The notes beneath the pieces are model-generated. The model was not told where the DNA came from and did no database searches. It saw only the letters and a program-made list of their open reading frames with translations. The position numbers and the translations under genes are program-made. From MPNP01 sp965116235 (GTDB taxonomy: Bacteria > Pseudomonadota > Alphaproteobacteria > Rhodobacterales > Rhodobacteraceae), in NCBI GenBank assembly GCA_965116235.1, contig OZ220496.1, positions 2,294,001 to 2,358,000 on the forward strand: DNA of 64,000 bases. The letters run 5' to 3'. Shown here in pieces: positions 44,562 to 52,520 of the stretch (position 1 is the stretch's first letter; every line of letters begins with the position of its first letter).

Positions 44562-45628
44562 TGCGATCATTATTTGCCGTTTGTCTGGTTAGCGTTTCTA
44601 TGGGGTACACTGCTTTGGCTGGCGAACGTGAGCGTCTTGTCATGCTCAGTACGTTCGACAACTACATTGTGCCGTCTTATGCGCATCTAGCCGATAAAAC
44701 ACGCATTTTGACTGAAGAGCTTTCTAGCCTGTGCATCACGCCCGGGGAAATCGAACTGAACCATGCCAGAAAGGCATTTAAGGTCACTGTTGACGCGTGG
44801 TCGTCGATCGAATGGTTCCGAGTTGGACCAATATTAAGTCATAATCGTTTGGAGCGTTTCTTTTACTTTCCCGATCGTAAAAGCAGAGGATTGAGGCAGG
44901 TTCAGACGGCTCTGGCGAAACAGGATGAGACCGTTCTTGATGTTGTAACCTTGCAAAAAAAGAGCGTGGCCCTGCAAGGGCTTGGAGCAATTGACTTTCT
45001 CCTGTTTGGTAACGATGCCGATGCCCTGGCAACTGGAGATCCATTTCGGTGCCAATTTGCCCGCAGTGTGAGCGAAAACCTCTTTCAGGTCGCTACCACT
45101 CTTGCCCAAGCATGGGAACAGGATGAAAACTTGCGTGCCAAATGGAGCGTGCCAAATGATGCCAACACTTTCTTTCGAACAGACAGAGAGGCCATGAATG
45201 CTGTAATTGGAACGATCATTCATGGTCTGGAAGCCATCCGGGATACGCGCATCGACGTGTTTTTAATGGACGATCCGAATCGTGATCGCCCTAGATCGGC
45301 AGCACTCTGGCGATCCAAGGCAACTATGATGTCAATCGCTGCCAACCTGAAGGGTTTGGACAAACTGTTTACCCAAAGCCGGATTGAAACCATTTTGCCG
45401 AAAGGCGCTCTTTACCTTGGTGATACAGTCCGGTTTGAGTTTGAGCAAAGCATCAAGACGGCCCAAAGTCTTGACGCTCCCATTGCCGACCTGCTTGCTG
45501 ATCCCGATCGACGGAACCAGATTGAGTATCTTCGGCACACCATAGATTTTCTGATTGAACGTCTCAACGATGAATTTGCCACGGCGGCCGGCATTGCGGC
45601 GGGATTTTCATTTGGTGATGGTGATTGA
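44558..45628 (+). CDS. Second imelysin-family protein
   Basis: 356 residues with a signal peptide (MMRSLFAVCLVSVSMGYTALA). It is a shorter imelysin: the WSSIEWFRVGPI and LGAIDFLLFGNDAD segments occupy the family positions, but the GxHxxE motif of the first copy is replaced by GLGAIDFLLF-type sequence, so the His is lost. Such divergent second copies are usual in this gene cluster. Starts ATGATG overlapping the previous stop. Confidence 0.88.
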   Translation: MMRSLFAVCLVSVSMGYTALAGERERLVMLSTFDNYIVPSYAHLADKTRILTEELSSLCITPGEIELNHARKAFKVTVDAWSSIEWFRVGPILSHNRLERFFYFPDRKSRGLRQVQTALAKQDETVLDVVTLQKKSVALQGLGAIDFLLFGNDADALATGDPFRCQFARSVSENLFQVATTLAQAWEQDENLRAKWSVPNDANTFFRTDREAMNAVIGTIIHGLEAIRDTRIDVFLMDDPNRDRPRSAALWRSKATMMSIAANLKGLDKLFTQSRIETILPKGALYLGDTVRFEFEQSIKTAQSLDAPIADLLADPDRRNQIEYLRHTIDFLIERLNDEFATAAGIAAGFSFGDGD

Positions 45629-46713
45629 TGCCGATCAGAGTTTCCCGTCGTGATTTGTTGGCCGGCTTCGGCACATCGGTTTTTGCCACAAGTTCATTTG
45701 CTTGTCTTGTCGAAGCTGCCGACAGGCAGGGCAGTCTTTTTGCCAGTGCCTACATGGATCACAAGGAGAATTACGGCGTTGCCCTTCTTGATGAAGGCGG
45801 CAATATTCTGGCTCGTTACCCGATACCGGGTCGGGGTCATGGGATGGCGTTTTCAACGACATCGGACTGGGTGGTTGCATTCGCCCGTCGGCCCGGAAAT
45901 TTTGCTCTATCGATTCATGTGCATTCGCTAGAAGAGCCAATCTTGTTCAAGTCGCCATCCCATACGCATTTTTGTGGGCACGGAGTCTTTTCATGGGACG
46001 GAAAACTTCTCTTTGCCACAGAAAATGATTTTGACAGCGGTCAGGGTCGGATTGGCATTTATGATACAGCCAAAGGCTTTTCGAGGGTTGGAAACGTGCC
46101 ATCGCATGGCATCGGGCCACACGAGATCATCTTGATGCCGGATGGACGTACGCTTTGCGTGGCCAATGGCGGAATTCTTACCCATCCCGATACAGGACGG
46201 ACAAAACTCAATTTGCATGACATGCAATCATCAATAGCGTTTATTGATGGACAACACGGTGATCGGGTTGCCAAGTTCAATGTACCGCAAACCGTACGGC
46301 GTCTTTCGCTCAGACACATGGCCGTTGACTATCAACGTTCAGTGTGGCTGGGTGGGCAGTATGAAGGCGATAAGTTCACTGCAGCTCCCTTGATTGCGGT
46401 TTGCAGTCCGGATGACGGGCTCAACTTTCTGAATGGAAACTTGCCTCATGTTGCAAGCCTGTCGAACTATGTTGGATCAGTGACTTGCAGCGCTGACGGG
46501 AAGAGGGTCGCCTTCTCGTCTCCCCGGGGAAATTCTTTGATCATCGTTGACGCGACTGAGAAAACCGTACTATCGCAAGAAACTGTCGATAGAGTGTGTG
46601 GTGTATCACCGCAACAAGGGGGATTTGCAACGACAAGCCTTTCCGGCCAATTCAATAATCGTAGCCAAGCCGTTTACTGGGACAATCATCTGGCTGGACT
46701 TAAAGTGTCATGA
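45628..46713 (+). CDS. DUF1513 domain protein, Tat-exported
   Basis: 361 residues from the ATG at 45628, which overlaps the preceding stop by one base (TGATG). A twin-arginine signal (SRRDLLAGFGTSVFATSSFA) leads the protein, implying export of a folded, possibly cofactor- or metal-bound, protein. The rest is a predicted beta-propeller with repeated blades (GHGMAFS, HGVFSWDGKLLFATENDF, GIGPHEIILMPDGRTLCVANGG, SCSADGKRVAFSSPRG). Last gene of the imelysin-DUF1111-imelysin-DUF1513 operon, a recurrent alphaproteobacterial arrangement. Confidence 0.88.
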   Translation: MPIRVSRRDLLAGFGTSVFATSSFACLVEAADRQGSLFASAYMDHKENYGVALLDEGGNILARYPIPGRGHGMAFSTTSDWVVAFARRPGNFALSIHVHSLEEPILFKSPSHTHFCGHGVFSWDGKLLFATENDFDSGQGRIGIYDTAKGFSRVGNVPSHGIGPHEIILMPDGRTLCVANGGILTHPDTGRTKLNLHDMQSSIAFIDGQHGDRVAKFNVPQTVRRLSLRHMAVDYQRSVWLGGQYEGDKFTAAPLIAVCSPDDGLNFLNGNLPHVASLSNYVGSVTCSADGKRVAFSSPRGNSLIIVDATEKTVLSQETVDRVCGVSPQQGGFATTSLSGQFNNRSQAVYWDNHLAGLKVS

Positions 46714-47266
46714 GAGCTGGCTGGCTTGATTTCGGCCAGTATTTTGGACTGTATGGCGGTAAGATTGGGTTATCTCATGCCCACCTGTGATGGTCGCCGC
46801 TAGGAGAAATTACCATCGCTGAGCTGAGATTCGTCACGAACAAGACCTGCTCATAATTCACCTCAAATGACGCGGCATTTTGAGAAAGTCAAAATGATCT
46901 TGTTGGGTGTTCGCATTCCGCGGACATACGCAGTTTATACCTTTAAGGAAGGGGCTTATGAAGATAACTTGACAAAGTCCTTTTCAACATCATGGCCGCC
47001 GGCCCAGCCGGTCGTCGTCTTCTTCAGTTAGACCTTGTACGGACGACGAGATGGGCCCGACCTTCCGTTCGAGACAGATTCTCTTGGCAAAGCAAGGTAC
47101 GAGCCAAAGTTTCCGAAGTTGTCCCCGTAAAACCTCGCTTTAATGACACTCCCACTGAGTAAAAATCATCGTGTCAAGTTATCTTTATAAGCCCCTTAAG
47201 GAAGTAGGGGATCGACAAAGGCTTGAAAGCATCGAGGAAACAGCGGAAAACCAAGAATTGAAATGT
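46714..47266. other. Intergenic region holding the second MITE
   Basis: About 550 bases between the DUF1513 stop and tRNA-Ser. It begins with a weak hairpin (CTGGC/GCCAG around 46730, then TATTTT) that might end the imelysin operon. The rest is mostly the MITE and its target duplications. No protein-coding signal is seen. Confidence 0.45.
46951..47195. mobile_element. MITE-like element, 245 bp, with 24-bp inverted repeats and 8-bp target duplication
   Basis: The left end GGGGCTTATGAAGATAACTT (continuing GACA) is matched by the right end on the opposite strand with a single mismatch over 24 bases (46951-46974 and 47172-47195). Flanking direct repeats TTAAGGAA (46943-46950 and 47196-47203) are perfect 8-bp target duplications. 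The 197-base interior has no open frame of note. It inserted about 64 bases beyond the 3' end of tRNA-Ser. It shares its terminal sequence with the element at 41163. Confidence 0.92.
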
Positions 47267-47355
47267 TGGCGGAGAGACAGGGATTCGAACCCTGGGTACC
47301 ATTCAGGTACAACGGTTTTCGAGACCGCCCCGTTCGACCGCTCCGGCACCTCTCC
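47267..47355 (-). tRNA. tRNA-Ser (anticodon CGA)
   Basis: On the minus strand the sequence begins GGAGAGGTGCCGGAG and ends TCTCTCC, G73 and an encoded CCA (47267-47269). The acceptor stem pairs fully with one G-T. The anticodon loop CTCGAAA places CGA at 34-36, reading UCG codons. A long variable arm (GTTGTACC...GGTACCC) and the GTTCGAATCCC T-arm are as expected for a class II serine tRNA. Confidence 0.97.
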
Positions 47356-47512
47356 ACAGTCCTTGGACTTAAGCATGCACCCTGAACATTCCAACCTCAA
47401 AACACAAATTTAATTTTCTTATTAAAGTCTTTTATGTATCCTGAAATAAATAATAATTTGGTTCCTTCTTGAGATAAGCCAGCCCAGAACGGACGTGGTT
47501 CGGCCTTGTACG

Positions 47513-47541
47513 CTTTCACAAAAGTGTAATAATTTTGTAGC
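47513..47541 (+). promoter_or_regulatory. Pho box upstream of pstS
   Basis: Three 7-mers are spaced by 4-base AT tracts at 11-base intervals: CTTTCAC (47513), AAAA, GTGTAAT (47524), AATT, TTGTAGC (47535). The first two match the CTGTCAC/CTGTAAT-type half-site with one mismatch each. This phased layout, 70 bases upstream of pstS, is how PhoB binds, and it would replace the -35 element. It predicts induction by phosphate starvation. Confidence 0.75.
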
Positions 47542-47611
47542 AATTTTAAAAAGAAGCTTCTCTATGTCTTGTCCGTCTTCACGACTATCAAACCACTAAT
47601 GGAGAATAGAG

Positions 47612-48640
47612 ATGATTAAAGTTGTTAAGTTCGGGCTTGCCACGGCTTTCTTGTTGGCCAGTTCCACTGCCCTTTATGCGCGTGACCAGATACAAATTGT
47701 TGGGTCGTCAACAGTGTTCCCGTATACTCAGGCAGTCGCTGAGCAGTTTGCCAACATGACCGGTGCGCCGGCTCCAACAGTAGAATCCACCGGCACGGGG
47801 GGCGGCATGAAATTGTTTTGTGCCGGCATTGGCGTTGCCTATCCGGATCTCACCGGGGCCTCAAGAGCCATGAAGGGTTCTGAATATGAGTTATGCCAGA
47901 GAAATGGCGTTACGGATGTAACTGAAGCCCTGATCGGCTTTGATGGATTATCAATCGCCGTTTCTCGTTCCAGTAGCTTCAATTGGGATCTGACACTGGA
48001 AGAAATCTACTTGGCGCTGGCCGCTGAAGTTCCAGTTGATGGGGGCTGGGGGCCAAACCCTTACCAGAAATGGTCCGATATCGACCCCAGCCTTCCTGAT
48101 CAGGAAATTCTGGCCTATGGCCCCCCGCCGACCTCCGGGACTCGTGACGCCTTTGTTGAGCTGGCCATGCATGTGGGATGCGAGGAGTTGGAGTATGCCA
48201 AGGACAAGGATGGAGACTGGGTCGAAGAAAATTGTAGCCGGATGCGTCAGGACGGACCGTTTGTTGAAGCGGGTGAAAATGACAACCTCATTGTTCAGCG
48301 TCTGAATGCCGACCCGACTGCCATGGGCATCTTCGGTTACTCGTTTCTCTTCGAAAATCTTGATACGCTCAAGCCGGTCAATGTGAACGGAGTAGCCCCT
48401 GATGGCGATACCATCGGTGACAAGTCGTATCCAATCTCACGGCCTTTGTACTTTTACACAAAGAACGCTCACCGTGGTGTCATTCCAAACCTTCAAGAGT
48501 TCATTGAAGAATACATGAACGAGGATGCTCTGGCTCCGGGTGGTTACTTGTCCGAGAGGGGATTGGTGACACTCAATAACGAGGCGAGAGCAACCTTGCA
48601 AGACAACGTCATAAACGGTAAGACGATGGATCCGAAATAA
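47612..48640 (+). CDS. pstS: Phosphate ABC transporter substrate-binding protein
   Basis: 342 residues. Signal peptide about 1-23. Phosphate-binding motifs include VGSSTVFPYTQAVAEQF near 30 and STGTGGGMKLFCAG near 63, followed by DLTGASRAM and PPPTSGTRDAFVELA near 170, the latter a hallmark of PstS. SD GGAG is 8 nt before the ATG. It captures inorganic phosphate in the periplasm for PstCA. A Pho box upstream suggests PhoB control. Confidence 0.96.
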   Translation: MIKVVKFGLATAFLLASSTALYARDQIQIVGSSTVFPYTQAVAEQFANMTGAPAPTVESTGTGGGMKLFCAGIGVAYPDLTGASRAMKGSEYELCQRNGVTDVTEALIGFDGLSIAVSRSSSFNWDLTLEEIYLALAAEVPVDGGWGPNPYQKWSDIDPSLPDQEILAYGPPPTSGTRDAFVELAMHVGCEELEYAKDKDGDWVEENCSRMRQDGPFVEAGENDNLIVQRLNADPTAMGIFGYSFLFENLDTLKPVNVNGVAPDGDTIGDKSYPISRPLYFYTKNAHRGVIPNLQEFIEEYMNEDALAPGGYLSERGLVTLNNEARATLQDNVINGKTMDPK

Positions 48641-48704
48641 GCATGAAATCCGCCTGCTGCCTGAGTTTCTTCAGGCGGCAGGACACGGTGTCTCGGGGTG
48701 CCGC

Positions 48705-50081
48705 ATGACAATTCTGCCGTTTGCAATTGTATTGGTCTTGGCCCTGGTGGGCTATGTCGTCAATGTGCAGGCGGCAAACGCGATTCGCAACCAAGGAGAA
48801 AAACTATACTCCATATCCCTTTATCATGGTCTGTTTTCACTGTTTTCACTGTTTTTTCCGCTGACCATCCTGATCCTCGCATGGCTGGCTCTTGAGGAGC
48901 CCGTGCTGGATCAGATCGTATACCAAACCCTTTCAGAGGATCATACAGCAGGTCTGGATATTGGCGCCAAGCAATTGCTGATGGCCGAAATTCATTCCCT
49001 GGCCAGTGGCCAGGTCTTTGGCGAACCGGAGCCGTGGAAAATTGCGGCAGCCAAGAATTATGCCAGTTTCCATGTGTTTTCCGACTGGCTATTGATCCTT
49101 GTTGTATTGGCAGCTTGTCTATTGTTGCTTGTCTGGTCTCGAACTCGGGTCAAGCAGGAATTCAAGGCCAGACAAAGCGTTGAGAAAATTGTTTCGTGGC
49201 TCATGATTGCCTGTTCGGTCGCAGCGATATTCACGACCGTTGGCATCATCGCTTCACTCTTGCTGGAGACAATACGCTTCTTCAGTTTGGTGCCGATCAG
49301 CGAATTTCTTTTCGGCATCAATTGGGAACCTCAGATTCCGATGCGGGAAGATCAAGTCGCCGCCAAGGGAGCATTCGGCTTTATCCCGGTCATTGTCGGG
49401 ACTCTGGTCATCACGGCTGTCGCCTTGTTCATTTCAGTTCCGGTTGGGTTGATGTCTGCCATCTACCTGAATGAGTTTGCACATCCCAAGATACGGGCGT
49501 TCAGCAAGCCCGTTCTTGAGGTTCTGGCTGGTGTTCCAACAGTTGTATACGGCTTTTTTGCCATCTTGGTCATCACTCCGGCCATTCGCGATTTTGGCGA
49601 TGCCGTCGGCCTGGATATTGCTCCCAATACTGCACTTGCAGCAGGCATTGTGATGGGAGTGATGATCATTCCATTCATATCTTCGTTTGCCGACGATGCC
49701 CTTTCAGCCGTTCCAAAGACACTTCGGGACGGCTCTCTGGCTCTGGGTGCCACTCGGGCCGAAACCATGCTCAAGGTGTTGTTTCCAGCGGCCATTCCCG
49801 GGATTGTCGGAGGGGTTTTGCTAGCCGTCAGCCGAGCCATCGGAGAAACCATGATCGTGGTCATGGCGGCGGGTCTTATCGCCAAGCTGACGATCAATCC
49901 TCTTGAGAGCGTAACGACCGTCACAGTTCAGATCGTTACGCTACTGATTGGCGACACCTCATTTGACAATCCCAAGACGCTAGCTGCATTTGCCTTGGGC
50001 ATGATGCTTTTTCTGATTACACTGGTGATCAACGTTTTCGCCCTCAGGATTGTTCAAAAGTACCGCGAAATTTACGAATGA
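48705..50081 (+). CDS. pstC: Phosphate ABC transporter permease PstC
   Basis: 458 residues, longer than the enterobacterial protein (about 320) because of an N-terminal extension with extra membrane segments (LPFAIVLVLALVGYVVN, LFSLFSLFFPLTILIL) and a ~100-residue loop. The C-terminal half contains the ABC permease domain with the coupling motif (LSAVPKTLRDGSLALGATRAETMLK near 345-369). Long PstC proteins of this sort are usual in alphaproteobacteria. Followed by pstA after 26 bases. Confidence 0.94.
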   Translation: MTILPFAIVLVLALVGYVVNVQAANAIRNQGEKLYSISLYHGLFSLFSLFFPLTILILAWLALEEPVLDQIVYQTLSEDHTAGLDIGAKQLLMAEIHSLASGQVFGEPEPWKIAAAKNYASFHVFSDWLLILVVLAACLLLLVWSRTRVKQEFKARQSVEKIVSWLMIACSVAAIFTTVGIIASLLLETIRFFSLVPISEFLFGINWEPQIPMREDQVAAKGAFGFIPVIVGTLVITAVALFISVPVGLMSAIYLNEFAHPKIRAFSKPVLEVLAGVPTVVYGFFAILVITPAIRDFGDAVGLDIAPNTALAAGIVMGVMIIPFISSFADDALSAVPKTLRDGSLALGATRAETMLKVLFPAAIPGIVGGVLLAVSRAIGETMIVVMAAGLIAKLTINPLESVTTVTVQIVTLLIGDTSFDNPKTLAAFALGMMLFLITLVINVFALRIVQKYREIYE

Positions 50082-50107
50082 ATCCCGAGTGATTGAGGAC
50101 AACGGCA

Positions 50108-51364
50108 TTGGATATTTCAGATCTGGTCAAAAGCAGTCTGGTTCGCCGGAACCGTCAGCAAGTCATCCTGCAGTGTTTTGGCTTGGCGGCAATCGTATTT
50201 GCCTTTCTCATGTTATTCATACTTGTTTCCTCTCTTGTTCTGTCAGGAACCAAGGCACTTACCCAGACTCATATCAAATTTTCCGTTTTCGTCGATCCCG
50301 AAGTCATTGACCCGGAACGATTGCCCCGCGGCAATTTCAAAAAGGTGCTTCAGGAATCTCTGGCCGTTTACCTCCCGGGAATCGAGGGTGTTGCCGATAG
50401 GCGAGCACTCGACAAAATTCTTAGCAATGGTGCGCAGTTCGACCTGCGTGACAAAGTTGTCGCAAACCCGGACATTATTGGTACCACCATCAAACTCAAG
50501 GTACCTGTTTCAGATCCTTATGATCAACTGCGAAAGAACACAATCAAGAGAGACACGCCGGAAGAGTTTCGACGGTTGAAAAACAGGGAGATCGAATGGT
50601 TTGACACGCTTGAGGACAAGGGTCTTATATCAAGCCCGATCAACTGGGGCCTAATTACTCGTGCTGACAGCCGCTTTCCTGAGCTTGCTGGCCTGAAGGG
50701 GGCTTTGGTCGGCTCTTTTTGGGCCTTGCTTGTCTGTTTCCTAATTTCGTTTCCGCTTGGCATTGGTGCTGCCATATATCTTGAAGAGTTTGCGCCCAAG
50801 AATCGGATCAGCAACTTTATTGAGGTGAACATCAACAATCTCGCCGCCGTGCCATCCGTCGTATTTGGACTGTTGGCGCTGGCGGTTTTTATCGGCTGGT
50901 TTGGGCTTCCTCGTTCGGCGCCGCTCGTGGGAGGCATGGCTCTTGCCCTAATGACCATGCCCACAATTATCATCGCCACCCGAGCTGCTCTCAAAGCCAT
51001 TCCACAGAGTATCCGGGAGGCTGCCCTTGGCGTTGGGGCTTCAAAGCAACAGGTGGTATTTGGTCACGTCTTGCCTCTTGCCATGCCGGGAATTCTTACG
51101 GGTACCATTATCGGGCTTGCGCAGGCTCTTGGTGAAACGGCTCCACTCTTGTTGATTGGCATGAATGCCTTTATCACTTCAGCACCTGGATCACCTTTGG
51201 ATAGCGCGACGGCATTGCCGACCCAGATATTCATCTGGGCCGATAGTCCCGAACGAGGTTTTGTCAGTCGAACTTCAGCCGCGATTTTGGTACTGCTGAT
51301 GTTTCTGATTTCCATGAACGCTCTTGCCATCTTCCTGCGTAGCAGATTCGAACGATCCTGGTAG
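50108..51364 (+). CDS. pstA: Phosphate ABC transporter permease PstA
   Basis: About 418 residues. No ATG is available near the beginning; the TTG at 50108 has GAGGA 8 nt upstream and is preferred over the TTG at 50093. An N-terminal membrane segment (FGLAAIVFAFLMLFILVSSLVL) and a long periplasmic loop precede the ABC permease domain, which has GAAIYLEEFAPKN, AVPSVVFGLLALAVF and ALKAIPQSIREAALGVGASKQQVV as coupling helix. It partners PstC. The usual pstB and phoU do not follow. Confidence 0.93.
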   Translation: MDISDLVKSSLVRRNRQQVILQCFGLAAIVFAFLMLFILVSSLVLSGTKALTQTHIKFSVFVDPEVIDPERLPRGNFKKVLQESLAVYLPGIEGVADRRALDKILSNGAQFDLRDKVVANPDIIGTTIKLKVPVSDPYDQLRKNTIKRDTPEEFRRLKNREIEWFDTLEDKGLISSPINWGLITRADSRFPELAGLKGALVGSFWALLVCFLISFPLGIGAAIYLEEFAPKNRISNFIEVNINNLAAVPSVVFGLLALAVFIGWFGLPRSAPLVGGMALALMTMPTIIIATRAALKAIPQSIREAALGVGASKQQVVFGHVLPLAMPGILTGTIIGLAQALGETAPLLLIGMNAFITSAPGSPLDSATALPTQIFIWADSPERGFVSRTSAAILVLLMFLISMNALAIFLRSRFERSW

Positions 51365-51371
51365 ACGCTGA

Positions 51372-51389
51372 CCGGCAAGTTATTTTGCC
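51372..51389 (+). terminator. Short hairpin after pstA
   Basis: CGGCAA and TTGCCG flank a 6-base loop GTTATT, 8 bases after the pstA stop. The stem is perfect but short and no U-run follows, so it may be a processing or pausing hairpin rather than a full terminator. It would separate pstSCA from rplU. Confidence 0.35.
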
Positions 51390-51542
51390 GATGAGAGTTG
51401 AAAAACCATGGATCGGGTCAATATGACTTGAATGTTTCGGGGCCAGACGATCCGGTGTATAGGTTGGCGGAACGGATAGAAGACCATGCAGAAGTTTTTC
51501 TGGGATTGAAGCGGTTACCAATTGATCACGGTAAGAGGGCCT

Positions 51543-52073
51543 ATGGAAGAAGTAAGGGAAGCAAGTCAGCCGGACAGCGTCGCCGAGCATGATGAAGCAG
51601 ACGTGGAAGAAACTCTGGAAGCGAGTTCTGAAAAGGATGCCTCGGAAATCCCTGAAGACGAGGGTACGCGGGAAGAAGACCCGACTCCCACAACGATTTT
51701 GACTGTTCTGAATCCCGAGGTTTCAGCGGTCTTTACCCTGAACGGCAAGCAGTATCCAGTCAAGGTCGGGGACAAGTGTGCCATTCTTGACCTGGAGGAA
51801 GTTGAACCGGGTGTTGAAAAAATCGTTGACACGATACTCATGGGTCGAGCTGATCAAACAGTCCTTGGTGACCCATTTATCCCGGATGCTACTGTCGTCT
51901 TGCGTTCACAACGACTCGTAACAAAGAAGCTGATCAGTTTTAAGAAGCGTCGCCGGAAAAATTCTTCACAAAGGAAACGGGGATATCGACAAAAGTCCAC
52001 GGTGTTTGTAACGCAAAGGATTAGTATTCCTGGCCTGCCGGAATCACGCATTGAAGAGGCAGTCAGCAGTTAG
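51543..52073 (+). CDS. rplU: 50S ribosomal protein L21 with an acidic N-terminal extension
   Basis: About 176 residues from the ATG at 51543 (AGAGGG just upstream). The C-terminal ~115 residues are L21: the FTLNGKQYPVKVGDKC segment corresponds to the family's TGGKQY start, and SFKKRRRKNSSQRKRGYRQKST matches the rRNA-binding KKRRR...HRQ region. The first ~59 residues (Glu/Asp-rich, then DPTPTTILTVLNPEV) have no counterpart in ordinary L21, which is about 103 residues. The rpmA and obgE genes follow in the classical order, which supports the assignment. Confidence 0.85.
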   Translation: MEEVREASQPDSVAEHDEADVEETLEASSEKDASEIPEDEGTREEDPTPTTILTVLNPEVSAVFTLNGKQYPVKVGDKCAILDLEEVEPGVEKIVDTILMGRADQTVLGDPFIPDATVVLRSQRLVTKKLISFKKRRRKNSSQRKRGYRQKSTVFVTQRISIPGLPESRIEEAVSS

Positions 52074-52109
52074 GTTCAGATTTGAATCGTTTGGCGGGGA
52101 GTGTAAGAA

Positions 52110-52364
52110 ATGGCACACAAGAAAGCGGGTGGATCATCCCGAAATGGAAGAGACTCGGCTGGTAGACGACTGGGAGTTAAGCGGTATGGCGGCGAAAAGG
52201 TCACGCCGGGAAGCATCATTGTCCGACAACGGGGGAATAAGTTCTGGTCTGGCGAAGGCACTCAGACAGGAAAGGATCACACGATCTTCGCGACTTCAGA
52301 AGGTGTGGTAACATTCTCGAAAGGTTACAAAGGAAGAAGCTTTATCTCTGTCGTGGCCCAGTAA
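52110..52364 (+). CDS. rpmA: 50S ribosomal protein L27
   Basis: 84 residues, full length. Starts MAHKKAGGSSRNGRDSAGRR, the conserved flexible N-terminus that reaches the peptidyl transferase centre, followed by LGVKRYGGEKVTPGSIIVRQRG, all diagnostic. No N-terminal cleavage extension as in Firmicutes. A SD-like GGGGAG lies upstream. It follows rplU by 36 bases. Confidence 0.98.
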   Translation: MAHKKAGGSSRNGRDSAGRRLGVKRYGGEKVTPGSIIVRQRGNKFWSGEGTQTGKDHTIFATSEGVVTFSKGYKGRSFISVVAQ

Positions 52365-52520
52365 TCGGCCAGTCTGCATTCGCTCTTGCTTTATTCATGC
52401 TGCCCCACGAAGACTTCGCTTCGATAGTACGGATTTGTCAGCCGCCCGAAGTTCTTGATATGACGCATAACGTGAGGACCGGTTTCTAAGTTCGGCTTGC
52501 GGGCTATCAGCGGTAATCCA

